NCBI RefSeq assembly: GCF_014192225.1
Contig: NZ_JACHXS010000006.1
Span: 1-64,000 of the forward strand
Length of the DNA stretch: 64,000 nucleotides
Source: Pseudoduganella umbonata
Lineage (GTDB): Bacteria > Pseudomonadota > Gammaproteobacteria > Burkholderiales > Burkholderiaceae_D
Direction of reading: 5' to 3'
The notes under the pieces are model-generated. The model was given only the letters and a program-made list of their open reading frames with translations. It was not told the DNA's origin and made no database searches. Numbering within the stretch: position 1 is the first letter of the stretch; the number at the start of each line of letters is the position of its first letter. Shown here piece after piece: positions 20,558 to 29,832 of the stretch. Position numbers and translations under genes: made by a program.

Positions 20558-21352
20558 ATGCTGGAAAAACCCCTGATCGACGATGCGCGCGTGCGCCGCG
20601 CGCTGGCGCCGCTGGCACTCGGCCTGCTGTTGCTGGCGGTATGGCAGGCAGTCTGCGTGACGCTGCAGGTGCCGGTCTACCTGGTCCCGTCGCCGGCCGC
20701 CATTGCCGGCACCTTGCTGGAAGACTGGTCGCTGCTGTTCGACGCGCTGCTCGTCACGCTGCGCATCACGTTCTTCGCGTTCGCGCTGGCCACCGTGGTC
20801 GGTGTGGCCGTGGCGTTCCTGTTCGTGCAGAGCAAGCTGCTGGAAGCCTGCCTGTTCCCTTACGCGATCCTGCTGCAGGTCACGCCCGTCGTGGCGATCG
20901 CGCCGCTGATCATCATCTGGGTCAAGACGCCGGCCGCCGCGCTGACGATCTGCGCCACCATGATGGCCGTGTTCCCGATCATCTCGAACACGGTGCTGGG
21001 CCTGCGCAGCGTGAATCCCGGCCTGCTGAACCTGTTCCGGCTGAACCGCGCCACGCGCTGGCAGGTGCTGGTGCGGCTGCGCGTGCCCAGTGCCTTGCCC
21101 AGCTTCTTCGGCGGCCTGCGCATCGCCAGCGGCCTGTCGCTGATCGGCGCGGTCGTGGCCGAATTCGTTGCCGGCACCGGCGGCAGCAGCACCGGGCTGG
21201 CGTACCAGATCCTGCAGGCCGGCTTCGAGCTGAACATCCCGCGGCTGTTCGCGGCGCTGTTCATGATCACCGTCACGGGCGTGCTGCTGTTCGCGCTGAT
21301 GTCGGCACTGGCGCGCTTCTCGCTGAAGCACTGGCACGAAAGCGAGGCCTAG
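20558..21352 (+). CDS. ABC transporter permease
   Basis: A 264-residue inner-membrane permease with about six hydrophobic helices. Residues 20-45 form the first helix. The EAA-type loop (NLFRLNRATRWQVLVRLRVPSALPSFFGGLRIASG) contacts the ATPase. It belongs to the BPD_transp_1 family and pairs with the NMT1-like binding protein. GAAGGAG lies seven bases before the ATG, and the gene is 12 bases after the ATPase stop. Confidence 0.93.
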   Translation: MLEKPLIDDARVRRALAPLALGLLLLAVWQAVCVTLQVPVYLVPSPAAIAGTLLEDWSLLFDALLVTLRITFFAFALATVVGVAVAFLFVQSKLLEACLFPYAILLQVTPVVAIAPLIIIWVKTPAAALTICATMMAVFPIISNTVLGLRSVNPGLLNLFRLNRATRWQVLVRLRVPSALPSFFGGLRIASGLSLIGAVVAEFVAGTGGSSTGLAYQILQAGFELNIPRLFAALFMITVTGVLLFALMSALARFSLKHWHESEA

Positions 21353-21354
21353 GC

Positions 21355-22314
21355 ATGAATACGACCTTCAAGGTGCGGATAGCCCGCAAGTGGCGCGAGG
21401 CCGAACGCGTCCACGCCTTCGAACTGCGCGATCCGGATGGCGCGGCACTGCCGCCGTTCACGGCCGGCGCCCACGTCGACGTCCACCTGCCGGGTGGGCT
21501 GGTGCGCCAGTACTCGCTGTGCAACGACCCGCGCGATACGGCGCGCTACGTCATCGCCGTGCTGCTGCAGGACGGCGGCGGGTCGCAGGCGATGCATGCG
21601 CTGGAAGAGGGCGCGCACGTCACGATCGGCGCGCCGCGCAACCATTTCGAGCTCGACACCGGCGCGCGGCGCTCGCTGCTGGTCGCCGGCGGCATCGGCA
21701 TCACGCCGCTACTGTCGATGGCGGAACGGCTGAACATACTCGACCGGCAGTTCGCCCTGCATTATTGTGTGCGTTCGATGGGTACAGCGGCCTTCGCCGG
21801 AAGCCTGCGCGAGGCGCCTTATCGACACTGCGTGCACGTGCATGCCGACGATGGACCCGCGACGCAGCGGTTCGATCTGCCGGCGCTGCTGGCCGGTGCC
21901 GGCGCGGACACGCACCTGTACGTGTGCGGGCCGGCCGGCTTCATCGCGATGGTGCAGCAGGCAGCGCTGGCGCATGGCGTGGCGGCGGAGCGCATCCACG
22001 TCGAGCACTTCGCCAACGCCAACACGGTGGTGGATGTGGCGTCGTCGTCCGCATTCCAGGTGCGCGTGGCCAGTACCGGCAGGACCATCGCCGTGCCGGC
22101 CGGGCAGAGCGTCGTCGATTGCCTGGCGGAGCATGGCGTGGCGATTCCGGTTTCGTGCCGGCAGGGCGTGTGCGGCAGCTGCCTCACCACCGTGCTGGAA
22201 GGCGAACCGGATCACCAGGATTGCTACCTCACCGATACCGAGCGGGCGCTGGGCGACCGTTTCCTGCCATGCTGCTCGCGTTCCAGGACGCCGCTGCTGG
22301 TGCTGGATCTTTGA
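21355..22314 (+). CDS. Oxygenase reductase with C-terminal 2Fe-2S ferredoxin (VanB/HpxE-like)
   Basis: A 319-residue reductase that passes electrons from NAD(P)H to the Rieske oxygenase. The flavin site is RQYSLCND (near residue 52). The nucleotide site is GGIGITPLLSM (about 112) with YVCGPAGF near 185. A plant-type 2Fe-2S domain follows from about residue 240, with CRQGVCGSC and a fourth Cys near 294. This FNR-then-ferredoxin order is that of VanB and HpxE. It starts two bases after the permease stop, so the genes are one operon. Confidence 0.9.
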   Translation: MNTTFKVRIARKWREAERVHAFELRDPDGAALPPFTAGAHVDVHLPGGLVRQYSLCNDPRDTARYVIAVLLQDGGGSQAMHALEEGAHVTIGAPRNHFELDTGARRSLLVAGGIGITPLLSMAERLNILDRQFALHYCVRSMGTAAFAGSLREAPYRHCVHVHADDGPATQRFDLPALLAGAGADTHLYVCGPAGFIAMVQQAALAHGVAAERIHVEHFANANTVVDVASSSAFQVRVASTGRTIAVPAGQSVVDCLAEHGVAIPVSCRQGVCGSCLTTVLEGEPDHQDCYLTDTERALGDRFLPCCSRSRTPLLVLDL

Positions 22315-22326
22315 AAAGGAAAACCG

Positions 22327-23736
22327 ATGAATGATTTACTGATCAGGAACGCCGCCGCGATCGTGACCGGAGTGAAAGGCGAGGCGGCACGCCATGCCGG
22401 CCCGGACATCCGTGTCGCCAACGGCCGCATTGCCGCACTGGGCCGGCTCGACCCGCTGCCCGGCGAGCGTGTGGTCGACGCCACCGGCTGCGTCGTCTAT
22501 CCGGCGTGGGTGAACACGCACCACCACCTGTTCCAGTCGCTGCTGAAGGGCGACGCGGCCGGCATCGACCTGCCGCTGACGGCCTGGCTGGCCGCCACGC
22601 CCTACCGCTTCCGCGCGGCATTCGACGAACAGCTGTTCCGCCTCGCCGCGCGCATCGGGCTCGTCGAGCTGCTGCGCTCCGGCTGCACCACGGTGGCCGA
22701 TCACAATTACCTGTACTGGCCCGGCATGCCGTTCGACGGTTCGGCGATCCTGTTCGAGGAGGCGGAGCGGCTGGGCATGCGTTTCGTGCTGTGCCGCGGC
22801 GGCGCCACCCAGACGCGCCAGCTGGAAGCGGACCTGCCCGCCTGCCTGCGGCCGGAAACGCTGGACGGCTACCTGGCCGACATGGAGCGCATCGCGCAAC
22901 GCTGGCACGATCCCGCGCCGGATGCCATGCGCCGCGTCGTGATGGCGCCGACCACGCCTCTTTACTCGATGACGCCGGGCGAGCTGCGCACCGTGGCGGC
23001 CGAGGCGCGGCGGCTGGGCATCCGGCTGCACAGCCACCTGTCCGAAACCGTCGAATACCAGAATTCCGCGCATGGCAAGTACGGCACCACGCCGGTGCGC
23101 TTCGCCGCCGAGCAGGACTGGCTGGGCAGCGACGTCTGGTTCGCCCACCTCGTCAAGCTGGACGACGAGGAGATCGCGCTGCTGGGCGCCACCGGCACCG
23201 GCGTCGCGCACTGCCCGCAGAGCAACGGGCGCCTCGGCAGCGGCATCGCGCCGATCCGCCAGCTGGAAGCGGCCGGCGCCGCGATCTCGATCGGTGTCGA
23301 CGGCGCCGCGTCGAACGAGGCGGCGGACATGATCTCCGAAACGCACGCCGCCTGGCTGATGCAGCGTGCGCGCGGCGGGCAGGACGCGCGGCCCACGCAC
23401 CGCGGCGGCAGCTTCGAAGGCGGTGCCGACGCCGCCACCGTCGAGGATGTCGTGCGCTGGGGCACCAGCGGCGGCGCGCGCGTGCTCGGCCTCGATGGCC
23501 TGGGCACGCTCGAAGTGGGCATGGCCGCGGACATCGCCGTCTACTCGCTCGACGACCCGCGCTACTTCGGCCTGCACGACATCGCCATCGGCCCTGTCGC
23601 CTCGGGCGGGCGCCCCGCGCTGCGGCTGCTCACCGTGGCCGGCAAGCCCGTCGTCGAACACGACGCCATCCCCGGCCTCGACCTGCGCGAACTCGCCGCC
23701 GACGCCCGCGCCGCCGTCGCCCGGCTGCTGCGATAA
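22327..23736 (+). CDS. 8-oxoguanine deaminase-type amidohydrolase
   Basis: A 469-residue metal-dependent deaminase of the amidohydrolase superfamily. The metal site is NTHHHLFQSLLKG (H65-H67), with further ligands in HSHLSETVEYQ and GVDGAASNE; the FVLCRGGATQTRQLEADLP segment is also present. The sequence closely resembles, from memory, the Pseudomonas 8-oxoguanine deaminase, which converts 8-oxoguanine to uric acid and ammonia. A generic annotation would be hydroxydechloroatrazine-type hydrolase. It ends the operon begun at 17596, and its expected product is the proposed substrate of the Rieske pair. Confidence 0.88.
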   Translation: MNDLLIRNAAAIVTGVKGEAARHAGPDIRVANGRIAALGRLDPLPGERVVDATGCVVYPAWVNTHHHLFQSLLKGDAAGIDLPLTAWLAATPYRFRAAFDEQLFRLAARIGLVELLRSGCTTVADHNYLYWPGMPFDGSAILFEEAERLGMRFVLCRGGATQTRQLEADLPACLRPETLDGYLADMERIAQRWHDPAPDAMRRVVMAPTTPLYSMTPGELRTVAAEARRLGIRLHSHLSETVEYQNSAHGKYGTTPVRFAAEQDWLGSDVWFAHLVKLDDEEIALLGATGTGVAHCPQSNGRLGSGIAPIRQLEAAGAAISIGVDGAASNEAADMISETHAAWLMQRARGGQDARPTHRGGSFEGGADAATVEDVVRWGTSGGARVLGLDGLGTLEVGMAADIAVYSLDDPRYFGLHDIAIGPVASGGRPALRLLTVAGKPVVEHDAIPGLDLRELAADARAAVARLLR

Positions 23737-23761
23737 CTACCCGGGACTACTCCGAGAAATG

Positions 23762-23798
23762 TTGCCAAAAACCGGGGTCTGACCCCGGTTTTTGGCAA
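23762..23798. repeat. Palindromic repeat element (GGGGTCTGACCCC type)
   Basis: Perfect 16-bp arms (TTGCCAAAAACCGGGG, 23762-23777, and its complement, 23783-23798) around a TCTGA loop. It is followed by a degenerate piece (TTCCAGAATTCGGGGTCTGA). It lies between the converging deaminase and lipoprotein genes and shares its core and ATGTTGC flank with the repeats at 50444-50550. It could also act as a bidirectional terminator. Confidence 0.85.
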
Positions 23799-23936
23799 TA
23801 ATTTCCAGAATTCGGGGTCTGAAAGGAGTAGTGGCAAGCATGCCATTACCGCTTGGCCGGCGCGGAGCATGCTCCGCGAAACCCCTGCCGTGCCCCCGGT
23901 GTTGTAAAACAACCAACGGGCTCGGCGGTTGGGAGA

Positions 23937-24596
23937 TTAGCGGGGCTGGTTCTCGACCAGGGCGATGCGCCGGCGGATGCGGGTGGCTTCGTCGGCGTCG
24001 CCGGCCTTGTCGGCGCGCAGCGCTTGCACGTTCAGCCAGGCCAGCAACGGCCGGCGCCAGCCCTGGTCGGACGACGTGGCGATGGCCTGTCCGATCAGCT
24101 CGGGCGTGGCGCGGTTGGCCTTGAACAGGGCGCCGGCGGCGACCAGTTGCGACAGCGGGTCGGCGATGCCTTTCACGGCCGTGGCGGCGGCGCTGTCGGA
24201 TGCGGCGGCGAGCACGGCCCGCTGCGGTTCGGGCAGCAGCGCCGCGTCGGCGGGACGGGCGCGGCCGGCCAGATAGTCGGCATAGGCGATGTCGGCCGGC
24301 GTGGCGTCGGCACGCAGCGCCGCGAAGCCGGTGCATTCGTCGAACACCAGGGCGGCGGTGCGCGCGGCGCAGCGGATCAATTCGGCGCGGATCACCAGGT
24401 CCACCTTGCCGGTGGCGGCAATGTCGTCGCGGGCATGGGCGAATTCGTTCTGCTCGACGAGGTCGCGGCCGCCCATGTAGGCGCCGGTGGACCGTTCCAG
24501 CGCGCTTTGCGCATTCATCTTCCAGTCGGGAACGGGTGGCCCGCTGTTGCAGGCGGCCAGGAGCACGGGGACGGCGAGGATGAGGCATGGCTTCAT
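23937..24596 (-). CDS. Lipoprotein of an MCE/Mla-type gene set
   Basis: A 219-residue protein with a lipobox (MKPCLILAVPVLLAACNSG, lipidation Cys at residue 17). The rest is alpha-helical and alanine-rich (DPLSQLVAAGALFKANRATPEL). I do not recognise a Pfam-level family. Its ATG overlaps the MCE gene stop by four bases, so the two are co-translated and the product probably works with the MlaD-like protein in the envelope. Confidence 0.8.
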   Translation of the reverse strand: MKPCLILAVPVLLAACNSGPPVPDWKMNAQSALERSTGAYMGGRDLVEQNEFAHARDDIAATGKVDLVIRAELIRCAARTAALVFDECTGFAALRADATPADIAYADYLAGRARPADAALLPEPQRAVLAAASDSAAATAVKGIADPLSQLVAAGALFKANRATPELIGQAIATSSDQGWRRPLLAWLNVQALRADKAGDADEATRIRRRIALVENQPR

Positions 24597-25561
24597 GGCA
24601 GCTTGATCTCCGCTTCGCGCTTGAACGGCCACTTCCGGTTGATCTCGTTGACGAGCTGCTCGATCTTGCGCAGGTTGGCGTCGACATCGGCGCGCAGCGC
24701 GCCCAGGTCCTCGGTGGCCACGCGGGCATTCTTGCCGACCGCCTGCGCTTCCGCCAGCACCGCATCGAGCTTCTTCATGCTGGCGCGCGCATCGGCCAGC
24801 AGGCCGTCCAGCTGCACGATCGCGGCCTGCGCATCGTTGGCTACGCCCTTGTCGCCGAATACCTTGCTGTCGGCATTGCCCACCAGCCGGTCGGCGCGCA
24901 CGATCAGCGAGTTCGCATTGGCGAGCAGTTCGCGCGCCTTGCGGTCTTCGCCGGCAATGAAGCCCATCGCGCCGCCCGGGCCGTTCAGCTTCTCGGTCAC
25001 GCCCTGCACGTTGGCCAGGCTTTGGCCGAGCGAGGAGTCGGCGGCGGTCAGCGCCGTCACGTTCGTGAGGATGTCGCGCGCGGCCGACAGCAGCCGTGGA
25101 ATCTCGGCCGCCACGTCGCCCACCAGCAGCGGGCGCTCGGCCTTGTCCGGTAATGGCGGATCGGTCGGGATGCCCGTGAACGCGCGCAGTTTCGCGCCGC
25201 CGACGATGCCTTTTTCCAGCGTGAAGATGCTGCTCGAGCGCAGCCAGTGCGCATCCTTCTCGGGCACGTCGACCAGCACGCGGGCCTTGCCTTCGCGCGA
25301 CAGTTCGATGCTGCGCACGCGGCCGATGGGGAAGCCGGCGAACGTCACGTCCATGCCGACCGCCACGCCTTCGGAATCGTCGGCCGTCAGCACCAGGCGC
25401 TGCGTGGGTTCGAACGCGCCGCGCGCGTACAGCAGGTACAGGCCGGCGCCGGCAATCAGCGCCACCATCAGGATCAGCAGCAGCGCGGCCTTGATCTCGG
25501 CGTTGCGCACCGGTGCCGGTTCCGAAGGCGCGGCCGGGACGGGAGGAGAGGTGTCAGTCAT
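24593..25561 (-). CDS. MlaD/MCE-domain protein
   Basis: This 322-residue protein has one N-terminal membrane helix (about 23-46) followed by an MCE domain (residues 55-130: GVAVGMDVTFAGFPIGRVRSIEL, VLVDVPEKDAHWLRSSS). A long helical C-terminal region (AARDILTNVTAL... NLRKIEQLVNEI) could form a barrel or coiled coil. MCE proteins shuttle lipids across the periplasm as part of ABC-type transporters. It sits between an MlaE-like permease gene and a lipoprotein gene on the same strand. Confidence 0.9.
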   Translation of the reverse strand: MTDTSPPVPAAPSEPAPVRNAEIKAALLLILMVALIAGAGLYLLYARGAFEPTQRLVLTADDSEGVAVGMDVTFAGFPIGRVRSIELSREGKARVLVDVPEKDAHWLRSSSIFTLEKGIVGGAKLRAFTGIPTDPPLPDKAERPLLVGDVAAEIPRLLSAARDILTNVTALTAADSSLGQSLANVQGVTEKLNGPGGAMGFIAGEDRKARELLANANSLIVRADRLVGNADSKVFGDKGVANDAQAAIVQLDGLLADARASMKKLDAVLAEAQAVGKNARVATEDLGALRADVDANLRKIEQLVNEINRKWPFKREAEIKLP

Positions 25562-25581
25562 GTTCGCTCAGTCGAATCGGT

Positions 25582-26415
25582 TCAGTAGTAATTGCCCATC
25601 AGGGAGGCGGCCTCGATCAGCAGGACCACGGAAAACATCCGCACCATGTCGGACAGCCCGTGCGTTGAACGCAGGCGCGCCGCGAACGGGTTGGCCGCCG
25701 CGTCGTAATAGGAGGAAGCCAGTGGAATGATGCCGACCGCCAGCGAGAAAAAGAAGATCTTCAGTATGAGGATCAATGCCACGGCCGGGTTGAAGATCTG
25801 CCCCACCACGCGGGTATAGCCCGGCAGCGCATACGGCGTGAAGCCGTAGATGATCAGGTAGGCCAGCACCAGCGTGAGGATGCAGCTGACGGCGGCCAGC
25901 AGCCACACGGCGAAGATGCCGGCGGAGGCGCGCGGATAGAACTCGCGGCGCAGCGCCTCGCCGGGATCGGCTGCCGCACCGGCCGATCCCGCCGGTGCCG
26001 CTGCCGCCGCGGCGAGCCGCCGCTGCGCGAATTCGACGCCGGCCGGCAGTGTGCTGCGCAGCGCCACGAACAGTGCCGCCGTCAGCGGAATCAGTTCGAG
26101 CACCAGCACGCGCACCACCATTTCCAGCGCATAGCCGGACAGGCCGTACGACGTGGCGGTGACGACGACGATGCGGATGATGACGAGGCTGATCAGCGCC
26201 GACAGCACGCAGAACCACAGCAGGTTCGGCGCGGTGCCGAGCACCAGGTGGCTGGCCAGCGCACGGTGGTTGTCGCGGCGGTAGGTGGACGGCGCGGCGC
26301 CGCGCGCCAGGATCAGCGCGGCGAACTGCAGCAGGCGCCACCAGCTGGTGAGCCAGATCATCGTGGCGCGGTGCAGCCGCGCCAGCGACGGGAAGAGCGA
26401 TACATTGGTGGACAT
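25582..26415 (-). CDS. MlaE-family ABC permease
   Basis: A 277-residue membrane protein with about five hydrophobic segments. The segment VLVLELIPLTAALFVALRSTLPAG resembles the MlaE signature around the coupling helix. An alanine-rich loop (AAAAAAPAGSAGAAA) is inserted in the middle. The MlaD-like and lipoprotein genes follow within 25 bases, which supports the assignment, but no MlaF-type ATPase is encoded beside it. Without that partner the call to lipid transport is inference. Confidence 0.75.
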   Translation of the reverse strand: MSTNVSLFPSLARLHRATMIWLTSWWRLLQFAALILARGAAPSTYRRDNHRALASHLVLGTAPNLLWFCVLSALISLVIIRIVVVTATSYGLSGYALEMVVRVLVLELIPLTAALFVALRSTLPAGVEFAQRRLAAAAAAPAGSAGAAADPGEALRREFYPRASAGIFAVWLLAAVSCILTLVLAYLIIYGFTPYALPGYTRVVGQIFNPAVALILILKIFFFSLAVGIIPLASSYYDAAANPFAARLRSTHGLSDMVRMFSVVLLIEAASLMGNYY

Positions 26416-26444
26416 ATTGCGATCTTATCATCCTGTAACGGCGG

Positions 26445-27317
26445 CTACGGTACAGGATGACCGAACTGCGACACGATCGCATCGGCCACGGCCCGCACCC
26501 GCGCGCTGCGGTGCAGGTCGCCGTGCATCACCAGGTACATGTCGTACTGGTGCACGCGGTCCGGGAAGATGCGCACCAGCCGCGCATCCTGGTCCGCCAT
26601 GTGCACCGGCAGCTCGGCGATGCCGATGCCGGCGCGTGCCGCTTCCATCAGCATCAGGCCGGTATTCACCTCCAGCGCGATGCGTGCGCCGGCCACCGGC
26701 ATGCCGGCCACGTGGCTGGCCTGGCGCGGCGCCACCGAGGCATGGTAGATGACGAGGTCATGGCCGGCCAGCCCGGTGTCCGCCGCCGGCATGCCGCGCC
26801 TGCGCAGGTAGGCCTTGCTGGCGTACAGGCCGGAAGTGCGCCGGGCCAGGTGGCGCGACACCAGATCGGGATCGGTGGGTTTCAGCGTGCGCACGGCGAG
26901 GTCGGCTTCGCGGCGCGTCAGGCTGGCCACCGCCGTCGTCACGTGCAGCACAACGCGGATGTCCGGATGTTCGGCATGCAGCGCGCGGATCGCGTCCATC
27001 ACGAAGTACTGCGCCATCGTGTCGGTGGTGGCGACCCGCACCGTGCCGGACAGCCGGTGGTCGATGCCCTGCATTTCGCGCTCCAGCTGGTGGGCCGCCT
27101 GCTCCATCCTTTCCGCCGGCCGCGCCGCCGTCTCGCCGGCCGGCGTGGGCACGTAGCCGGAGGGCGTGCGCAGGAACAGCTTCGCGTTCAGCGCCGTCTC
27201 CATCGCCGCCAGCCGCCGGCCCGCCGTGGCCTGGTCGATGCCGAGTTGCGCGGCGGCGCCGCGCAGCGTACCGGCGCGGTAGATGCCGAGGAATATGCGG
27301 GCGTCGTCCCAGTCCAT
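26445..27317 (-). CDS. LysR-family transcriptional regulator
   Basis: A 290-residue regulator. The HTH is at the N-terminus (DDARIFLGIYRAGTLRGAAAQLGIDQATAGRRLAAME), followed by a LysR substrate-binding domain (GTVRVATTDTMAQYFVMDAI...). ATG at 27317 is supported by GGAG eight bases upstream. It is divergent from the MFS exporter at 27439 with about 120 bases between the start codons, so it most likely controls that gene and itself. Confidence 0.92.
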   Translation of the reverse strand: MDWDDARIFLGIYRAGTLRGAAAQLGIDQATAGRRLAAMETALNAKLFLRTPSGYVPTPAGETAARPAERMEQAAHQLEREMQGIDHRLSGTVRVATTDTMAQYFVMDAIRALHAEHPDIRVVLHVTTAVASLTRREADLAVRTLKPTDPDLVSRHLARRTSGLYASKAYLRRRGMPAADTGLAGHDLVIYHASVAPRQASHVAGMPVAGARIALEVNTGLMLMEAARAGIGIAELPVHMADQDARLVRIFPDRVHQYDMYLVMHGDLHRSARVRAVADAIVSQFGHPVP

Positions 27318-27438
27318 GCGTTCTCCGTTGATGCAATATTGCATCAGGATGCTGATGTTATGCATGTTTACTGCATCAGGCAAGGGGCTTAACCTTCCTG
27401 CATCGCTATCTTTCAGCATCGCTATACAAGGAGGCACC

Positions 27439-28794
27439 ATGCTGCTGTTTACCCTCGCCATCGGTTTCGTGATGGCGATGATCGACGTGACGGCCGTGAA
27501 CACGGCCCTGTCCGACATTTCCGCCGACCTTGGCGTGCCGCTGGAAGGGCTGGTGTGGGTGGTGGACGCCTATACGCTGACGTTCGCCGCGCTGCTGCTG
27601 GCCGGCGGGGCGCTGGCCGACCGATACGGCGCCAGGCGCGTCTACCAGGGTGGGCTGGCGCTGTTCGTGCTGGGGTCGGTGCTGTGCGCGCTGGCGCCGT
27701 CCGGCGTGGCGCTGGTGGCGGCTCGGCTGCTGCAGGGCACCGGCGCCGCGCTGTTCATGCCCAGTTCCCTGGCCCTGCTGACGCACGCCGAGGACGACCC
27801 GAAACGCCGCGCGAAGATGTTCGCCGGATGGGCGGCGATCGTCAGCGCCGCCGCCACCGTCGGGCCGGTGGCCGGCGGGCTGCTGGTGGAATCGTTCGGC
27901 TGGCGCAGCATCTTCTGGCTGAACCTGCCGCTCGGCCTGCTGGGCATCGTGCTGGCGCAGGCAAAGGCGCCGGCACCCGCGCCCCACGCCCGGATACTGG
28001 GCTTGCTGAGCCACGGCCTGGGCGCCGGTGCGCTGGCGGCACTGGCGTTCGTGCTGATCGAGGGGCCGGTGCTGGGCTGGTCATCGGCGCCCGTGCTGGG
28101 CGCGCTGGCCGCGGCGGTGCTGCTGGCGGTACTGCTGATCCTGCGCGAACGCGATGCCGCGCAGCCCATCCTGCCACGCGCGCTGTACGGCATCGCGCCG
28201 TTCCGCGCCGCCGTGCTGACGGGCATGCTGATCAATGTCGGCACGTTCGGCCACATGTTCGTCGTCAGCCTGTGGATGCAGGGCGCCCACGGCAGCGGCG
28301 CGCTCGGTACCGGGCTGGCGATCCTGCCGATGACGGCCGGAGCCGGCGTGGGCAATGTGCTGTCCGGCCGCGCCGTGGCCAGGCATGGCGCGCGGCTGCC
28401 GCTGCTGACGGGAATGGGCGGAGGCGCCGTGGCGGCGCTGCTGCTGGCCCAGGCCGGCGCCGGCACGCCGCCCTGGCTGGTGATCGCCGGCGGCACGCTG
28501 ATGTTCCTGGCGGTCGGCTATGCGATTCCCGCCATGACGTCGACCGTGATGGGGGCCGGCGGCAAGGACAACGCCAGCGCCGCCGGGGCGGCCCTGAACG
28601 CCAGCCGCCAGATCGGCGCGCTGCTCGGCGTGGCAGGCGCCGGCACCATCCTGCATACGGTGCCGGTGTGGGGCGCGCGGCTGGCCATCGCCTATGTGGC
28701 TATCGCGACGGCCTATGCACTGGCTTGCGTCGCGATTTACCGCCGCGTGCAACCTGCCACCAACGGCGCGCTCGCGGCCGGCGCGGTGGAGTAG
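27439..28794 (+). CDS. MFS drug transporter, DHA2 (14-helix) type
   Basis: A 451-residue inner-membrane transporter. The N-terminal helix and MIDVTAVNTALSDI match motif D1 of EmrB/QacA-type proteins, GALADRYGARRVYQGG is motif A, and GPVAGGLLVESFGWRSIFWLNLPLG is motif C plus the following helix. Many hydrophobic segments are consistent with 14 helices. AAGGAGG lies six bases before the ATG at 27439. It is presumably regulated by the divergent LysR protein; the substrate cannot be told from sequence. Confidence 0.92.
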   Translation: MLLFTLAIGFVMAMIDVTAVNTALSDISADLGVPLEGLVWVVDAYTLTFAALLLAGGALADRYGARRVYQGGLALFVLGSVLCALAPSGVALVAARLLQGTGAALFMPSSLALLTHAEDDPKRRAKMFAGWAAIVSAAATVGPVAGGLLVESFGWRSIFWLNLPLGLLGIVLAQAKAPAPAPHARILGLLSHGLGAGALAALAFVLIEGPVLGWSSAPVLGALAAAVLLAVLLILRERDAAQPILPRALYGIAPFRAAVLTGMLINVGTFGHMFVVSLWMQGAHGSGALGTGLAILPMTAGAGVGNVLSGRAVARHGARLPLLTGMGGGAVAALLLAQAGAGTPPWLVIAGGTLMFLAVGYAIPAMTSTVMGAGGKDNASAAGAALNASRQIGALLGVAGAGTILHTVPVWGARLAIAYVAIATAYALACVAIYRRVQPATNGALAAGAVE

Positions 28795-28802
28795 ACCGGC
28801 GG

Positions 28803-29465
28803 TCAGCCGTGCAGCTTGCGCCAGGCGATCATCTCAGCGATCGTCAGGATCGGCATGCCGTGCTGCGCGGCGAAACGTTCGATGGCGTCGCCGCGCATCA
28901 TCGTGCCGTCCGGGTTCATCAGTTCGCACAGCACGGCGGCCGGTGCCAGGCCGGCCATGACGGCCAGGTCCACCGACCCTTCGGTATGGCCGGCGCGGGC
29001 CAGTACGCCACCCGGCGTGGCGCGCAGCGGGAATACATGGCCGGGCCGCACCAGGTCGTGCGGTTGTGCGCCCGGCGCGGTGGCGGCGCGGATCGTGGCC
29101 ACGCGGTCGGCGGCCGACACGCCGGTGGTCACGCCGTGGCGGGCCTCGATCGACACGGTGAACGGCGTGCCGTAGCGGCTGCCGTTTTCACTGGCCATCG
29201 GCGGCAGCTCCAGTTCGCGCACCCGGTCGGCCGTCAGACACAGGCAGACGATGCCGCTGCATTCGCGGATCATCAGCGCCATGGTCGGCACGGTGAGGCG
29301 GTCGCAGGCGACGATCAGGTCGGCCTCGTTCTCGCGGTCGAAATCGTCGAGCAGGATGACGGGCACGCCGGCGCGCATGGCATCGAGCGCCGCGCCGATA
29401 CGGGCAGAGAGGTCGCCGCCTTGCAGGGCAGGGGAATTAACAGGGAAAAGTTCTTGGACAGACAT
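28803..29465 (-). CDS. ribB: 3,4-dihydroxy-2-butanone-4-phosphate synthase
   Basis: Makes the four-carbon precursor of riboflavin from ribulose 5-phosphate. The 220-residue protein is a RibB domain alone, without fused GTP cyclohydrolase II. It has [14 protein letters not shown] (acidic metal loop), [22 protein letters not shown] and [13 protein letters not shown], ending in [15 protein letters not shown] at 29465 begins [10 protein letters not shown]; longer readings are non-homologous. An FMN riboswitch lies upstream, as usual for riboflavin genes. Confidence 0.95.
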   Translation of the reverse strand: MSVQELFPVNSPALQGGDLSARIGAALDAMRAGVPVILLDDFDRENEADLIVACDRLTVPTMALMIRECSGIVCLCLTADRVRELELPPMASENGSRYGTPFTVSIEARHGVTTGVSAADRVATIRAATAPGAQPHDLVRPGHVFPLRATPGGVLARAGHTEGSVDLAVMAGLAPAAVLCELMNPDGTMMRGDAIERFAAQHGMPILTIAEMIAWRKLHG

Positions 29466-29583
29466 TGAAACGCTCCTCGCAATGGCGAAAAACGCTCCAG
29501 GGCAAAGCGAACACGCACGCACCCGTAAACGCGGCGGGCGACAGGCACCCAACGCGTGCAGGCATGCACGTACAACGCACATC

Positions 29584-29724
29584 TTCTTTCATCCGGACTA
29601 TACCGTCGGCTCCGGCATCTCACCGGATCTGCTGACCCCGCGATGATGGAATCATCACGGGCGCTCGCGGGCTCGGCTTGACGGCCATACCGCCGGTGGG
29701 GAATCGCACCCCGCCCCGAAGACG
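29584..29724 (-). ncRNA. FMN riboswitch (RFN element)
   Basis: Read on the minus strand, the conserved RFN segments occur in order: CTTCGGGGCGGGGTG, ATTCCCCACCGGCGGTA, AGCCCGCGAGC, GTCAGCAGATCCGGT, CCGGAGCCGACGGT and TATAGTCCGGATGAAAGAAG. It starts just upstream of the ribB leader and ends about 120 bases before the ribB ATG, so FMN should repress ribB. Confidence 0.96.
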
Positions 29725-29832
29725 TAAATTAACAGTAGGCCCGGCCGCACCGTGCGGCGGGCGCGGCGATTGTAGCAGAGCGTTCCGGTTCTGGTGTATC
29801 GTGGCGCTTCGCCCACCCGACCGTGCCCCTCC

